In this document: positions 11,820-23,190 of the stretch, in pieces
Position numbering within the stretch: the first letter of the stretch is position 1
Layout of the letters: each line of letters starts with the position of its first letter
NCBI GenBank assembly: GCA_009617715.1
Contig: VTFK01000111.1
Coordinates: forward strand, 558,001-622,000
Direction of reading: 5' to 3'
DNA: 64,000 bases
From: Plectrocnemia conspersa
Lineage: Eukaryota; Arthropoda; Insecta; Trichoptera; Polycentropodidae
Translations under genes and position numbers: made by a program
Notes under the pieces: model-generated
Seen by the model: only the letters and a program-made list of their open reading frames with translations
Told to the model about the DNA's origin: nothing
Databases searched by the model: none

Positions 11820-13260
11820 CCTGTCGAGAGGGGGATGGGGCAAATTTCTAGAGTCCGTTCTCCTTGAGGAGCTCGGCTCTGAAAAACATCATAGCAAGAA
11901 TATCTTTATAAAAAAAGTAAAAGTTGTTCTCAAATAATAAATCTGAACTAAAACACAGTTGTTTGAAATGTATGTACTGATGTATTTCAGATACATGTTC
12001 TTTCAGCCCTTTTAATACATACAATACATAAAAGGAGTGGAACATTGCCTTCAAAAGCACACACTTTCTAGGTAGTACTTTTTTTAAAGGGACAAATTGT
12101 AGATTTTTGACATTTGTGTTAAAATTTCCTTGCAAATTAATGTTGGTTTTATTGTTTTTTTACCATTTAAAAAATATTAGACATGAGAGAAAATATTCAA
12201 TGAATATAAATTAGTAACAATAAATTTAGTTATTTGATCTGAAAATTCAGATCTAATACCTAAGAAAGGGGCAAAGAATTAACGAAAAATCAACAACAGC
12301 ACCAGCTGAATTATATTAAATTAATGTTTCTAAAGATTTTAACGTTATATTTTCACTATTTAATTCCATATACATTTTCACCAATAGATATTTATTTCTA
12401 CTAGCGAAAATTTAATTTAATTGATAGATGCTAATATGCTGCTCTAAAATGTTTATGAAACTCAATTTGACAGTTGCGAAACGTTGCTGTCCAAACCCAA
12501 ATCTATCCTAATGAAAATTCTAAAATTAAAAATAGTTTTAGAACTTTTATTAAGTCAAGTCCAAAATAAAAACTAAGCCAATTCATCTCGTAGGGAAAAA
12601 TAAGCGGAAGAATAAGTACAGACAGACGTAGATTATTATATTTTAGACGATATTACTCTGGACTTCTAATATAAAAGTGGTGATCAAAGTATTTTAAAAC
12701 CGAATTTTGGTCAATGGGAGAGCGCAAAAAACAATTATCCCTTCTCAGAAGGCAAAAATCCACGTCAAAAGCAATAAAATCATGCCATCGCCGTTGCAGT
12801 GGGAACGCTCGGTAACGAGCGTTCCCCACTGCAACGGCGATGGCATGATTTTATTGCTTTTGACGTGGGTTTTTGCCTTCTGAGAAGGGATAATTGTTTT
12901 TTACGCTCTCCTATTGGGAAAAATACGGTTTAGATGTGCTTTATTCGATTCTCACTTTATAAAAAGTTTTAATATAAACGCGATTATTGCTTTTGACCTT
13001 GGACTGGAAATTCACTATATGACAACACTGAGCAGCATAGAAAATACGACTAATTATCAGGCATTCTTAATGCCTAAAAATTAAAATATTTCGCATATAA
13101 TATGATTTCAGAAAATATGTCGCAACGTTGACAAATTTTAATATTTATTTGTAATTAACTCGTACATATTATTATTAATTTAAGAAATTATATTACGATG
13201 TTAAAAAATACATAAAATACTATTTTTATTATGAGGCCCGGAATCATTGAATTTTGTCAA
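11820..13260. mobile_element. Family A foldback element, copy 2 (long form)
   Basis: Left arm 11820-12696, palindromic core 12697-12934 centred near 12813 (arms about 115 bp, GGGAACGCTCGGTAACGAGC at the middle), and a different right arm to about 13260 (landmarks CACTATATGACAACACTGAG and GGCCCGGAATCATTG). The same parts occur in the opposite order and orientation at 30960-32735, so this is probably a near full-length copy. The 95-residue open frame on the minus strand at 11848-12135 lies within the left arm; the matching part of copy 3 is broken, and I recognise no protein in it. Confidence 0.8.
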
Positions 13261-13589
13261 TTTCCTAACAGTAACTCTCAGAGCATTGTCGTGCAAAAAA
13301 TCCTGATGAAAGTAATAAGTATCAGATATATAAAATCAATAATACAGATATCTCTCACTTTTGTCACTTGATGATTTCACTCACTTTTGTCAGTTTGAAA
13401 AATATTATCTAACAATAAAGAGACTCAGGAAGAAGAAGCATATCTTAGCTAAAGAACGGCAATGCTTTTAGTAAGATCACTACTTTATTTTATGTATGAT
13501 TTTCTTTATATTTTTATTATATTGTTTAAAATATTTAAAGAATACAAATCACTTATTTGGGGCACAACAGTAAAAAAATACATTCGTTT

Positions 13590-14060
13590 TTTTATCAAGC
13601 ACATAAACATCACAATGTTTTGAAGTTTCCAAACGACATTTCGCACAATATCGCCAATTTATCACACAGTCACACAAAATACACTCGAAAAGCCGCAAAG
13701 GTCCGAAAGATTAATACGGACATTTTGTAAAAGATCCTAAGGAGCCACACTCTTACCGCAAAGATCCTTCTAAATAGGAAAAAAATAGTAACAGATTGAT
13801 AGCTCGTTATAGTCGAATTTGGAAAAGCGCCATTAGGGATAATGAGCGAACATTAGCCGGCACAATGGCCGGGGACTCGAAAGAGTCCCGGGGTCCCGCG
13901 CCGCCATTGTGGGACCCTCGAAACAAATTGCCGCCGATCAATAACGCTCGTTGTTGTTGTTATACGAAAACCGCAGTTTGTTGCCATAATGCTGTTTTGA
14001 CACTTAACAAATATCGGCGCTATTTTCGGTAAAAACACACTTTAGATGCGGACTCGTGAT
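13590..14060. promoter_or_regulatory. Intronic GC-richer block with clustered GCCAT motifs
   Basis: About 470 bp of raised G+C in the middle of the Dfd intron. Four GCCAT cores (the Pho/YY1 core) fall within about 160 bp: 13829-13833, 13864-13868 (minus), 13903-13907 and 13983-13987. A strong small hairpin with a GAAA loop spans about 13868-13892. Candidate enhancer or Polycomb response element; this is inference from motif density. Confidence 0.3.
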
Positions 14061-16378
14061 CGATCGCCCTCGAGAGACTGGCATTTATCAAAAAATCTTT
14101 CTGGAGTCATGTTGGACAATTATACAAATCGACCAAATAAGTTTTGTATAAATATATAAACATTCAACAAAAAATGTATTGTTGAGTCTGTGAGAAAATC
14201 TCTGAGGAATTGATTTTTATTTTTTTGGTAAACTTTGACGTAAAAATATTTTAAAGTCGTGTATCAAACATAGAGTGAATATAAACTTATTTAATCGCAT
14301 ATTTGGTTTTAAGAAAAAAAAACTATTTATTTGTGTAATAATCTAGTTACGAAATAATGTTATTATGTCCTTTTTTAAATTACAAGCTATTTGCATCTGA
14401 AAATATTTATATTATGTGCAGAAATATACTATTTAAAGACAATGTGAATATAAATATATGATTATATTCATATTGTAGTTCATAAACCAACCATTACTTA
14501 AAACTTTGTTTTCAAAACCACTCTCTTTTTGTCTATTCCTAAATAAAAATAAGTCTTTAATTTTTCTAAAAAAATCCTGATTAAAAATTATTAAATTTTA
14601 TTTTGAAAATAGTGGCATCATAAAACTTTGTGAAGTGTTGCGAACATTTCGAATGGAACAGACCATCTCTGCCTAAATTCTACAATATGTTATACTTGTT
14701 TTAATCAATATTGAAAGCAACTATATTTCAATTAATTATAATTTGTGTCCATAAATAACAATATTGGAACAGATAAATGAAATATTTATGATAAATTGTA
14801 ATACATTAGTTAATAAAATAGCGGAAGTTCTAAATGATAAAACACATGTATTAATTACATATAACAATAATTAGTACATTATTATGTGTTCTTGAAATGA
14901 TGCGAGCGTTGAGAACGAAACAAATATGTTTTGCCTGAATTTGACTATTCTAAAGTATTTTTAAAATACGCTTAGTAATGATATGCTTAGATTTTTCAAG
15001 CGTATTAAATTGTAATATTGTACTCGATTTTAGTATTATTTCGTTTTAGCGAAATGCTGCGAACGTTGAGAATGAAACAAAGCATTAAAATTTAAAATTC
15101 AAAATCTGATTGAATAAAATATTTTTTGGAATAAATTTTTTGAATGAAAAAGCTTACATAAGCAAATTTAAGCAAAATATTTCAAGATTGTGTTTTTAAA
15201 CTACAATATACAGTTTTAATTAAAGTGTAGATTTAAAACTAATTGTAATTATATACATGAATTTACAATCAGTTTCACTAGCAAATTAAATTAAAGTTAA
15301 TAATAAAGTGACTCTATTTTAATACTTTTGTAGAATTTATTTTTTACAAATCTTCACAAGCACAAGCCCAATGCGTTACAACGGTTTTAAGACAATCAGA
15401 AATAACCGAGTAAACATTAAGACACCAGACTGCAATTAATTGATGTAAATCTATTCTAATAAATATAAAATATTATTACAGCTTACGATCAACTCAAATA
15501 TGTTCTTATCTTTATAACCTATGAATATTGGGGTAAAATATAATATATGAAGTAAAAGAGATGGCATTAAAAAATCATTAAAAAAATATGCACACATTTC
15601 GTTATAAACTGTAGATAAAAAGGTATCAGATATACACTTTTTCTAATGATTTCCAATAGTGTAAAATAAATATTCAAAATATAATTCATCCGTAATACAT
15701 AATTTGATTTAAAAAAATATTGTTGTATTTTATAAAAACATACAGTATAATATTAGATATAGATTTATTGTAATATAATATTTATAGTATACAAAATAAT
15801 ATGCATGTATATATATTATTTTAAAAATTTCTTCTCTAAAACATGCTTTTTAAGAGAGATAATATAATAAACTCAAAAAGTCCTATGAAGCACCGCCATG
15901 AACGGTTTAAACCAATTTATTCAATTGAGAATTCTGATGAATCAATTGACCATTTCGAGTACAGTCGGTCGTTAAGGAACAGTAGGTATATAATAGATCA
16001 TATGTTGTAAAATGTGAACGTTACATTATGTTGATATATACCTACTACTAAATTTCATATGGAAATGTGGCGTTTTCGCAATTACAATATGAATATGCGA
16101 TTTTATCAAATAATTGCCTGCGCGCCGCTCGTTTATTTTTAGTCATTATAAACATTGCTCATTTGTGTCATTAAATTATACACTAAATAATAAATCGTGC
16201 AGTATGATGACAAATTCATTTATGTCATTAAATATTGAATATATTTTAGACATAGAATATTGAGAAATAAAGTTTCAATAACGATTTTGAAGTTGCGACA
16301 AAGTCTAAAAGTATGGTGAAAAATAAAGCTATGCTTTAAAGCACAAATAAATATTTATTTAAATTAAATTGAGACTAT
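14061..16378. other. AT-rich intron DNA with one small hairpin
   Basis: No gene recognised. At 15980-16049 AGTAGGTATATA pairs with TATATACCTACT, continuing with bulges to a loop of about 10 nt: a 70-nt hairpin described in the findings. Confidence 0.5.
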
Positions 16379-16720
16379 CACGACCTAACAGGTTATCCCA
16401 ATGCGTCACGATGATTGAAAAAACAATATATAGTATTATTTCAATATACACAAAAAATAATACATAGTAAGAAAGATGCAATAAAAAATTCATGAGATAT
16501 TAAAATTAAATAATACGAACAGGACCAGCTTTTCGTATTAATCAGATGCAGCGTTTTAAGGAGCCGGATGGCCACAGATATTGTCGAGATATTGTAGAGG
16601 TACAGGTCGTAATGGGAATCAAAACAGGACGCGATGGTGATTTTCTTCAAAAAAAGACGTTCCAAAACTAAAATTTTCGAGATTAGTTTGATTGTCGAAA
16701 GCAAGAAAGTGGTTTGAAGG
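16379..16720. repeat. Dispersed repeat pieces, possibly a LINE/SINE 3' end
   Basis: The part at 16379-16470 (CCCAATGCGTCACGATGATT followed by AT-rich DNA with AATAATACATA) matches 56993-57085 (CCTGATGCGTCACGATTG). The part AAGGAGCCGGATGGCCACAG near 16557 matches AAGGAGCCAGATGGTGACAG at 34256. The minus-strand open frame at 16441-16704 runs through both and is probably a by-product. Confidence 0.5.
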
Positions 16721-18780
16721 AATGTTTAACGACATACAACTTTATCCAAGAACTCAGCGATTCGTATTCCAACGCTACCATTGTAGAAGAAAGGCTAGAA
16801 ATACCCTTTAAACAATAGGCCACCATAGGTTATATATATAATATAATAATAGATATGTTTATTCCAAAATAAATGTCGTTTTTTAACGAAGCAAAAAATC
16901 ACATTCAAATATTTATTTTTATTTTAATGATTTAAAATAAAAATCTCTCGGTCATTTTTTAAGTAGATTTAGCATGAAATGTTGCAGGCTATGATGCAAA
17001 ATATTCCTATAGCTCCGATAAAAAACAAGAGCTCTTCAAAAAATAAAATATTCCGATAGCTCTTTAATAGTTAATATAATAATATTAATAATCTATTGAA
17101 AAATTATTAATATAATTAATGACTATCATTTTGTATGTGTTTATTATTTTCCTATTTTTTTTCAGATTAATTATGCTAAATATATGTGATTAACTTAACT
17201 ATGTACAATATATAGTTAAGAACTAAACAATAAAGCTCTACATAAACTTTATCGACCGTTTGTTGTCAAATTACAATTCGATTAATTGAATAGTATATGA
17301 ATTGAAATATTTTTTAATATAATATAATACAAGAAAAATTTTATACTTTTTTCGATAAACTTATATTAAAATTTGTATTTGTATTTGATATATTTTATAT
17401 AAAAATTAAATGACTTATCTACATTTTTAATATATTTATTTGTGAGATTACTGAAATCTAAGCTAAAAAAGGCAAAAGTAGATTATAATAAATTATATAA
17501 TTATTTTTTTATAGTTTTATAAGACACTAGAAATTTAAAAAAAGAGATTTTTTATAATTTGAAATTAATTTTTTTATAATATTGATATAAAATAGTCTCA
17601 TTGTAAACTTCTTGAATCTCATATTTCTGGCTCAAAATATACTATTGAATCTAAATTTTATAATAAGCTAATGAATTAATTTGTAACAATAACAATTATG
17701 AAGTGAAGAATGAATTAAAATAAAAAAAAAAAAATTTTAGTTTTAGTTTTACGCTTGGTATTTTTTTTATTGAAATATTTGACAGTATAATTTTGTTATT
17801 ATTTAGTTAATGTTATTATTGTATGGTAAAAAAACACATATTTTATGATATGCGTTATTTTTTGGTAAATAACAAATTTGAACGAAGAAAAATGTCTCAT
17901 TTAATACTAAATGTTTGTTTTATAAAATTATAAAAATAAAAATAAATACCTCATATTACATAAAATGCAAAGCAATACATTTTTCATAATTTCTTAACTA
18001 TTATTTAATATATAATAATATAAATAATTATGATATATAATATATCTGTATTTAATTTTAAACTATTTATTTATAAATTATCATGATTTTTCAGACATTT
18101 TTTAATTAAATATATATTTTTATAAATATGAGAGGAAATAGGTTTGTTTGTAAGTATATACATTTAATAAAGAATATGTATTATTTTTTAGTTAAAAACT
18201 CAGGAGATTACATAAATTTTATTAAGATATTAAAATAAACCGTTTTTAACGTAGATGTTATCTTGATCGTGTGATTAAGACAATACAATTTAGTTCTCAG
18301 CTATTTTATGTTTTGAATAAGACATTTTTGCTCATAATTGTTTCACATACCAACAAATAATTATCATCCGAAAATCGTAAAATATGAGAATGAAAAACTA
18401 CCACACAAAAAAAATTGCTAAATTTCCATATACTTATTTGAAATTATTCTATACACTATTTTGCAAATATTTGCATCACACTAAAGGGATACACTTAACG
18501 TTTCATTAAATTAGGCTAAAAAATGGTATAAAAAATTTGATTTTAAAACTGTATTAAAAACAATTTTGTATTTGAAATTGTGTAATATAAAAAGAGGTAA
18601 ATAAAAAAAACAATTATTTAGTAAAATTTTAAATATATTAACTCATATTTAAGTATATAAAAATGTTAATAAATAAAATGTAAAAATAGAGGTTGTGTGT
18701 GCCACTATTTATCTATCCAGCTCTTTATAACTAACGCAATAAACATATTCGCATCTTGCATCTCTGTTTATAAGCTGATT
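16721..18780. other. AT-rich intron DNA, nothing recognised
   Basis: No gene, RNA or clear repeat; many homopolymer A/T runs. Confidence 0.5.
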
Positions 18781-18860
18781 ACCAGGGAGCGTTGATCATT
18801 GCCGTTACATAAGTGAATAAGGGACGCAATCGCAACTCTCTAAGACAACATAAAATCGAT
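18780..18860. repeat. Family B repeat fragment (decayed)
   Basis: GGGAGCGTTGATCATTGCCG and AATAAGGGACGCAATCGC resemble the 7.5-kb family B fragment. Short and weak. Confidence 0.45.
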
Positions 18861-19439
18861 TTGAATCATGCTAGAGAAAAAAAACGCAAATTTAGCTTTC
18901 TAGGAAAACGATCAAAAACTATAATTTTGTGCCATGAAATGTTCACTAAAAATAACGTTTTTATTAAATATTTTAATGATGTTTTTTATAGGACGTTTTG
19001 AACAGCATTTATTAAATCATATATTAAATAAGAACATATTTTTTTATGGTTTAAGATTCTGGCGTATCTGACAGATATTTTTAGTGCAGTAAATTAACTA
19101 ATTATTACAATTTTAATACAATATTTAATTAAACTTTGGAGTTCTGAAGTTTTTAGGAATAAATTTGGATGCATTTACCATGTTCTATGGCAGCATTTCT
19201 CAAATTATGTTCAGTGAAAAAAATTTATTTACTTTTGGCGTTCAGATGTGTGTTAAACATACATTTTCAAGTGAGACCACTTCTAGAGAATTTTTTCATT
19301 TTTTATTATCCCATTAAATTGTATTTTTAAAAAAGTTTTGCATATCTAACCGATATTTAAACAAAATACTATGAAATTAACTGTTTAACTTAAGTTTGAT
19401 AAGTTTCCAGTATTGCTTTTATTCGATATAAGAAGTTTC

Positions 19440-21250
19440 TAAAGTATTTTAAGAACACAATATTTAGTACTATGCTGCAACTAAAGAAAAGTTCAGGAAG
19501 AGACTCAGTTTATTAAGGACCAGATACTAATATTTTACCAAGGACCAGAACCAATATTTTACCAAGCAGTAAAATCAGTTTTTTAGGGTTAATATATAAA
19601 TATTATTAATAAAATGTTTGTTCAGAAAAAAAATGTTTTGCTTCTCAAGCTTAATAAAATTGTATCTGATTATTTATTCAGATAATTCTCACTAAAGTAG
19701 CAAAAGCCAAAATATCAAATTTTTACAAGTAAAATGCTTAATCTTTTTTGCGGAAATTAAAATGAAAAGCTATGACTAACTATTATTGTTTTTCCTTGTC
19801 TTTACAATAACATATTTATGTATTATGCTGTAACGAAACTAAAATACAGAAATAAAGTCAATGTCTGAAATTAATTAAAATTGCAATTTATTGAATAAAT
19901 ATTTATTAAAAATATATCTGCGGAAAAAAAAATGATTTGGCACTAAAACCTATTAAAAATGTATCTGATTCTTTCTTCGAGAAATTCTTTTTAAGAAATT
20001 CTTCATGGCAAACATAGGGTTAAATAATTTTTAAACAAATTAACTAGTTATTTTTGTTTGACTTTCTTTTACAATGACATATTTATGCAAAACATAATTT
20101 TTATATTATGATTCAACCTAAGTACAGAAATGAACTCAATGTAAATTATAATTTAATGATAAAATCAACGATAAAATTTTAATATTATGCTGCAACTAAA
20201 CCAAAGTACAAAATTAAACTCAATGAAATCAATTGAAGCTTAAATTTAATGACATCATTAAAACTTTGATTACCCAGCTTTTAGAAGGAATGTCTAAATA
20301 TCGACAATAAAATATATGTTTGGAAAAAATAATTTCCCTTTAAAGATCATGAAAATTGTATCTGATTTTTTTTCATGAAATTCTTGTTACCATAACAAAA
20401 GCCGTTATATTAGATTTTGTTAGCAAGATTGTTAAATATTATATATAACTAGTATTTGTTGTTTTTACAAAAATATATTACATTGTGTACTGCCACTAAA
20501 GAACAGGCCAGACTCATTATATCTAAGGTTTAATATGAGACTTTAACTCTTAAATATTGTGCCTTAAAATAAACAAGTGTCAACAATAACTGAATTTCGA
20601 AAAAATAATTTGCCCCTAAAACTCATTAAAAGTCAAATTTAAAGGCAAAAGCCGATATATAAGACTTTGGTAAACATAGTGTTAAATCGTTTTTGAGCAA
20701 ATACCTTGTTTGACTTTATTTTACGACATATTTATGTAACGTAGAACTTTTATATTATGATGCCACTAAACTAAAGTGCAGAAATATATAATATAAATTG
20801 AAATTGTAATTCAGAGTACAAAATCTTGTCGAGCTTTTTTTGAATTAATGTCTGAATATCGATTATAAAATATACGTTCGATAAAAATTAATTTTAGTCA
20901 TTATATAATATTTTCTTCATGTAATATTAGCTAAAGTAGCAAAAACCTATATATAAGACTTTTACAAGAAATGTGTTCTACAAGAAAATTTATAAAACAG
21001 TTATTGTTTGTACCATTTTAATAACTACAATGCAACTAAATTAAAGAACAAAAAGAGATTCAACCTCTAATATTAATTAAAATTATAATTAATTGGTACA
21101 AAAATCCTTAACACTTTAATTGCCTAATCTATTAGGATCGGTAATAAAATATTTGTTAATTTTCAACATAATTTTTAGCATAAATCGATTAATCTCATTT
21201 TGAAAATATTAGTATTTTATTAATTTGTAAAATATTTTATGTATTTTTTC
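19440..21250. repeat. Degenerate tandem array, ~280-350 bp units, about seven copies
   Basis: A signature close to ATTATGCTGCAACTAAACTAAA, then ACAGAAATNAACTCAATG and AATTAAAATTGTAATTTAATGA, recurs at about 19471, 19823, 20106, 20185, 20488, 20755 and 21025. Between these, each unit carries AAATTGTATCTGATT, GAAATTCT and CAAAAGCC elements. Most spacing is 270-350 bp; the pair at 20106/20185 is a shortened unit. One more unit lies upstream of the gene at 23611-23780. Confidence 0.7.
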
Positions 21251-21560
21251 GTTACGGATAATTTATTATTTTTCTTTTATGATATAATTTCAACAATTGT
21301 AAACATTGACCAATTGTAATTGTACTTATGTATACTTTAAAAAATGTGAAGCTTTCTAAATACAATTTTTCATTGAATTTAATTATAGTTATGGATATTT
21401 TTTACTATATAACTTTAACAATTGTAAACAATGTCTGTATTTTGTACATATGTATATTTTTTTTAATTGCGAAACTACAACTAAATATTTGTTATTTTTC
21501 TCAATGCATAGATTTAGTTTGAGAAACCATGTTCTAGGGTATTTTATGGTCCATAGTTTG

Positions 21561-21834
21561 CGACTTTGATGCTTTAGCTATGTGTTATATTATGACGCTG
21601 GGATACAATTAATTGCATTCTCAATGCAGCGTGTATTCAATAAAGCACTTTTTGAAGTTTCTGAGGGTGGTGTCGACAATCCATCGACGTGTAGTGCCAC
21701 CAAGCGTTGATGGATTGTCGACACCACCCTTCAGAAACTTCAAAAAAGTACTTTATTGAATACACGCTACGTCGAAAATGCAATAAATTGTATCCCAACG
21801 CAATTATAACTTATAGCTAATGCATCAAAGCGTC
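21561..21834. mobile_element. Foldback palindrome next to the Dfd 5' splice site
   Basis: Arms of about 130 bp are inverted copies around a short spacer near 21700. Outer ends are GACTTTGATGC and GCATCAAAGCGTC; the inner arms share GGTGTCGACAATCCATCGAC and its mirror. The inner edge lies about 33 bp inside the intron from the exon 1 donor at 21867. The GTCGACAAT motif recurs in family B at 30.69 kb, so the two may be related. Confidence 0.8.
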
Positions 21835-21867
21835 AATATATTTTATCAATAACTAATAATAACTCAC

Positions 21868-22435
21868 CGACGCCTGCTACGTGAATTTTTTTCATCCAGG
21901 GATATATGATCCTGTCTCCGTTCTCCGATAGCTCGTCCTCGTCTTCGTCGTCTAAATCCGGACTTCCGTCCATCATGAGACGATCTTCGTCCATCTCGGA
22001 CCGACCGTCCACGGACGTCGAATCTTCTAGCCTCATCCTTAACTCTTGGAGCTGCTGAGCGGCCGGAACTGCCTCTTCGATCCTCCTCTCCAACCTGAGG
22101 CCCAACTCCGTGAGTCCCGGAAGTCCTCCCTGCGTGGGAGTCTCGAGATTTCCGTTGGGTATCTCTCCAGCCGTCGGATGCTGGATCTGCTGAGGATAGT
22201 AGGAGTATCCTCCGTAGCCGGCCAAGTAAGGCGTGCTGGCCGGCTGGTGGTGATGTCCATAGCCATATTGATGCAAATGGTGATGCTGGGGATGATGATG
22301 CGGCAGATAGAAATCTCCGCCAGGGTTGGGGATGTAATCTGCCTGGCTGTATTCTTCGCTCGGTGGAAACTTGGGGTCGGGTTGGAGGTGCTGGTATCCG
22401 GCCGCTCCGGCCGACGGCATCAGGAAAGAGGACAT
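21868..22435 (-). CDS. Dfd: Deformed, coding exon 1 (residues 1-189 plus first base of codon 190)
   Basis: Amino-terminal half of the Hox4-class transcription factor Deformed, which in insects specifies mandibular and maxillary head segments and acts in the nucleus with Exd/Hth. Seen here: MSSFLM at residues 1-6, DPKFPPSEEYSQ at about 20-31, a His/Tyr/Gly-rich stretch (about 44-80), a Leu/Glu-rich helix-like part (108-138), an acidic run (147-172), and YPWM at 178-181 (bases 21893-21904) followed by KKIHVAGV. The start is the ATG at 22435 because it begins the conserved MSSFLM and has a good Kozak context (gccaccATGT). The reading frame continues upstream only to a TTG, so no earlier ATG competes. 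The exon ends at a consensus donor (G|GTGAGT) at 21868/21867, phase 1, just after the YPWM region, where insect Hox genes commonly carry an intron. Codon use is GC-rich compared with the flanks. Confidence 0.97.
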
Positions 22436-22920
22436 GGTGGCTCCGCCCCCGGGCCAGCGCCCGACCAATCACGAGCCTCCGCCCGCCCCCATTTAGCTCA
22501 CCGACACGTGCTATCGCAACTCACACTATCGCATCCCCGGATCGATTCTACCATGCAAAAACAACGATTCAAACGATCATGTCCACGAAGAGCCGATTAT
22601 TTAAAGTGTAAAGAATGCATCAATGTTGTTTTCACTTTTGTTTGCACTCGCGAGCTGTCAAACTGTGGCGCGAGACGTGCGAGCCGGACGAAAGCTCGGG
22701 ACCGATTGGCGAGAGCCCGCCCAGCGTCTGCTGTTCGCTACCCCCACCGTTCAGGGGTTTTTAATCCGCGGTGGAAAAAATGCGAAAATGACCTCTAAAA
22801 TCGAGTTCGATAGCACTCATTATCGATTATATGCGGTGGTGTGGTATTATTTAAAGCGAGCGATAGAACTTCGCATCTCTCTCTATCTCATGTGTGTAAT
22901 GGTCGATGAGACAAAGTAGG
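22436..22920 (-). promoter_or_regulatory. Dfd: Dfd 5' leader and probable promoter region
   Basis: About 480 bp immediately upstream of the Dfd ATG, much richer in G+C than the surroundings. On the minus strand it contains a CACGTG E-box (22505-22510), two CCAAT-type motifs (near 22466 and 22705), AT-rich CTTTAAATAATA motifs (near 22595 and 22850) and a GAGAGAGA run (about 22876-22888) of the kind bound by GAGA factor at Hox promoters. No unambiguous TATA box or initiator can be chosen, so the transcription start is not placed. The 250-residue open frame on the plus strand here is antisense to exon 1 and is not a gene. Confidence 0.6.
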
Positions 22921-22961
22921 TTTCTTTGTTTTATTTATGTTCGATTGACAAAAATAAGACG

Positions 22962-22983
22962 ATAATAATAATAATAATAATAA
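22962..22983. repeat. ATA trinucleotide microsatellite
   Basis: Seven consecutive ATA units upstream of the Dfd promoter region. Confidence 0.9.
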
Positions 22984-23138
22984 CGCATTTTTTGTAGATA
23001 TGTTTTGTAAGCTTTGATATGCTTTAGAATTAGATGTTTTGTAATTAATAATTCTGATGGTTCCAAATATACGACCTTGAAAATGGAAAGCATTAGTTTA
23101 AATCAGAACCGTGCATATTAATCTGAGAGCGCTTAAAA

Positions 23139-23190
23139 CACACGTGGACAAACTCCGGCCCACAGGCCGGATTCGGCCCGCAAAAATGTG
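23139..23190. mobile_element. hAT-like transposon terminus
   Basis: CACGTGGACAAACTCCGGCC followed by CACAGGCCGGATTCGGCCCG closely resembles the widespread hAT-type terminal sequence (GGNAAACTNCGGCCCGCGGGCC...CGGCCCGC). No matching opposite end or transposase was found nearby, so this is a solo or truncated end. Confidence 0.6.

Larger units (their letters stand above)
3637..21867 (-). other. Dfd: Dfd intron, 18.2 kb
   Basis: Intron between the two Dfd coding exons, with GTGAGT at the 5' end (21867 downward) and a pyrimidine-rich acceptor ending in CAG at the 3' end (3639-3637). Almost all of it is AT-rich and non-coding. It contains copies of repeat families A and B, a TIR element at 10.08-11.03 kb, a tandem array at 19.4-21.25 kb, a palindrome abutting the donor, and two GC-richer blocks (7.86-8.35 and 13.6-14.06 kb) that are regulatory candidates. 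No other gene was recognised inside it. Confidence 0.95.

Noticed and set aside
11848..12135. 95-codon minus-strand open frame
   Set aside because: Lies in the arm of a family A element; the corresponding part of copy 3 is not open and no domain is recognised.
22436..22468. Extension of Dfd upstream of MSSFLM
   Set aside because: The extension begins at a TTG, not an ATG; the conserved start is the ATG at 22435.
21864..22472. 202-codon open frame on the minus strand overlapping Dfd exon 1 in another frame
   Set aside because: Arg/Ser-rich shadow frame of exon 1; the Dfd frame carries all conserved motifs.
22046..22798. 250-codon open frame on the plus strand
   Set aside because: It is antisense to Dfd exon 1 and the promoter region, caused by GC-rich codons; no known domain.
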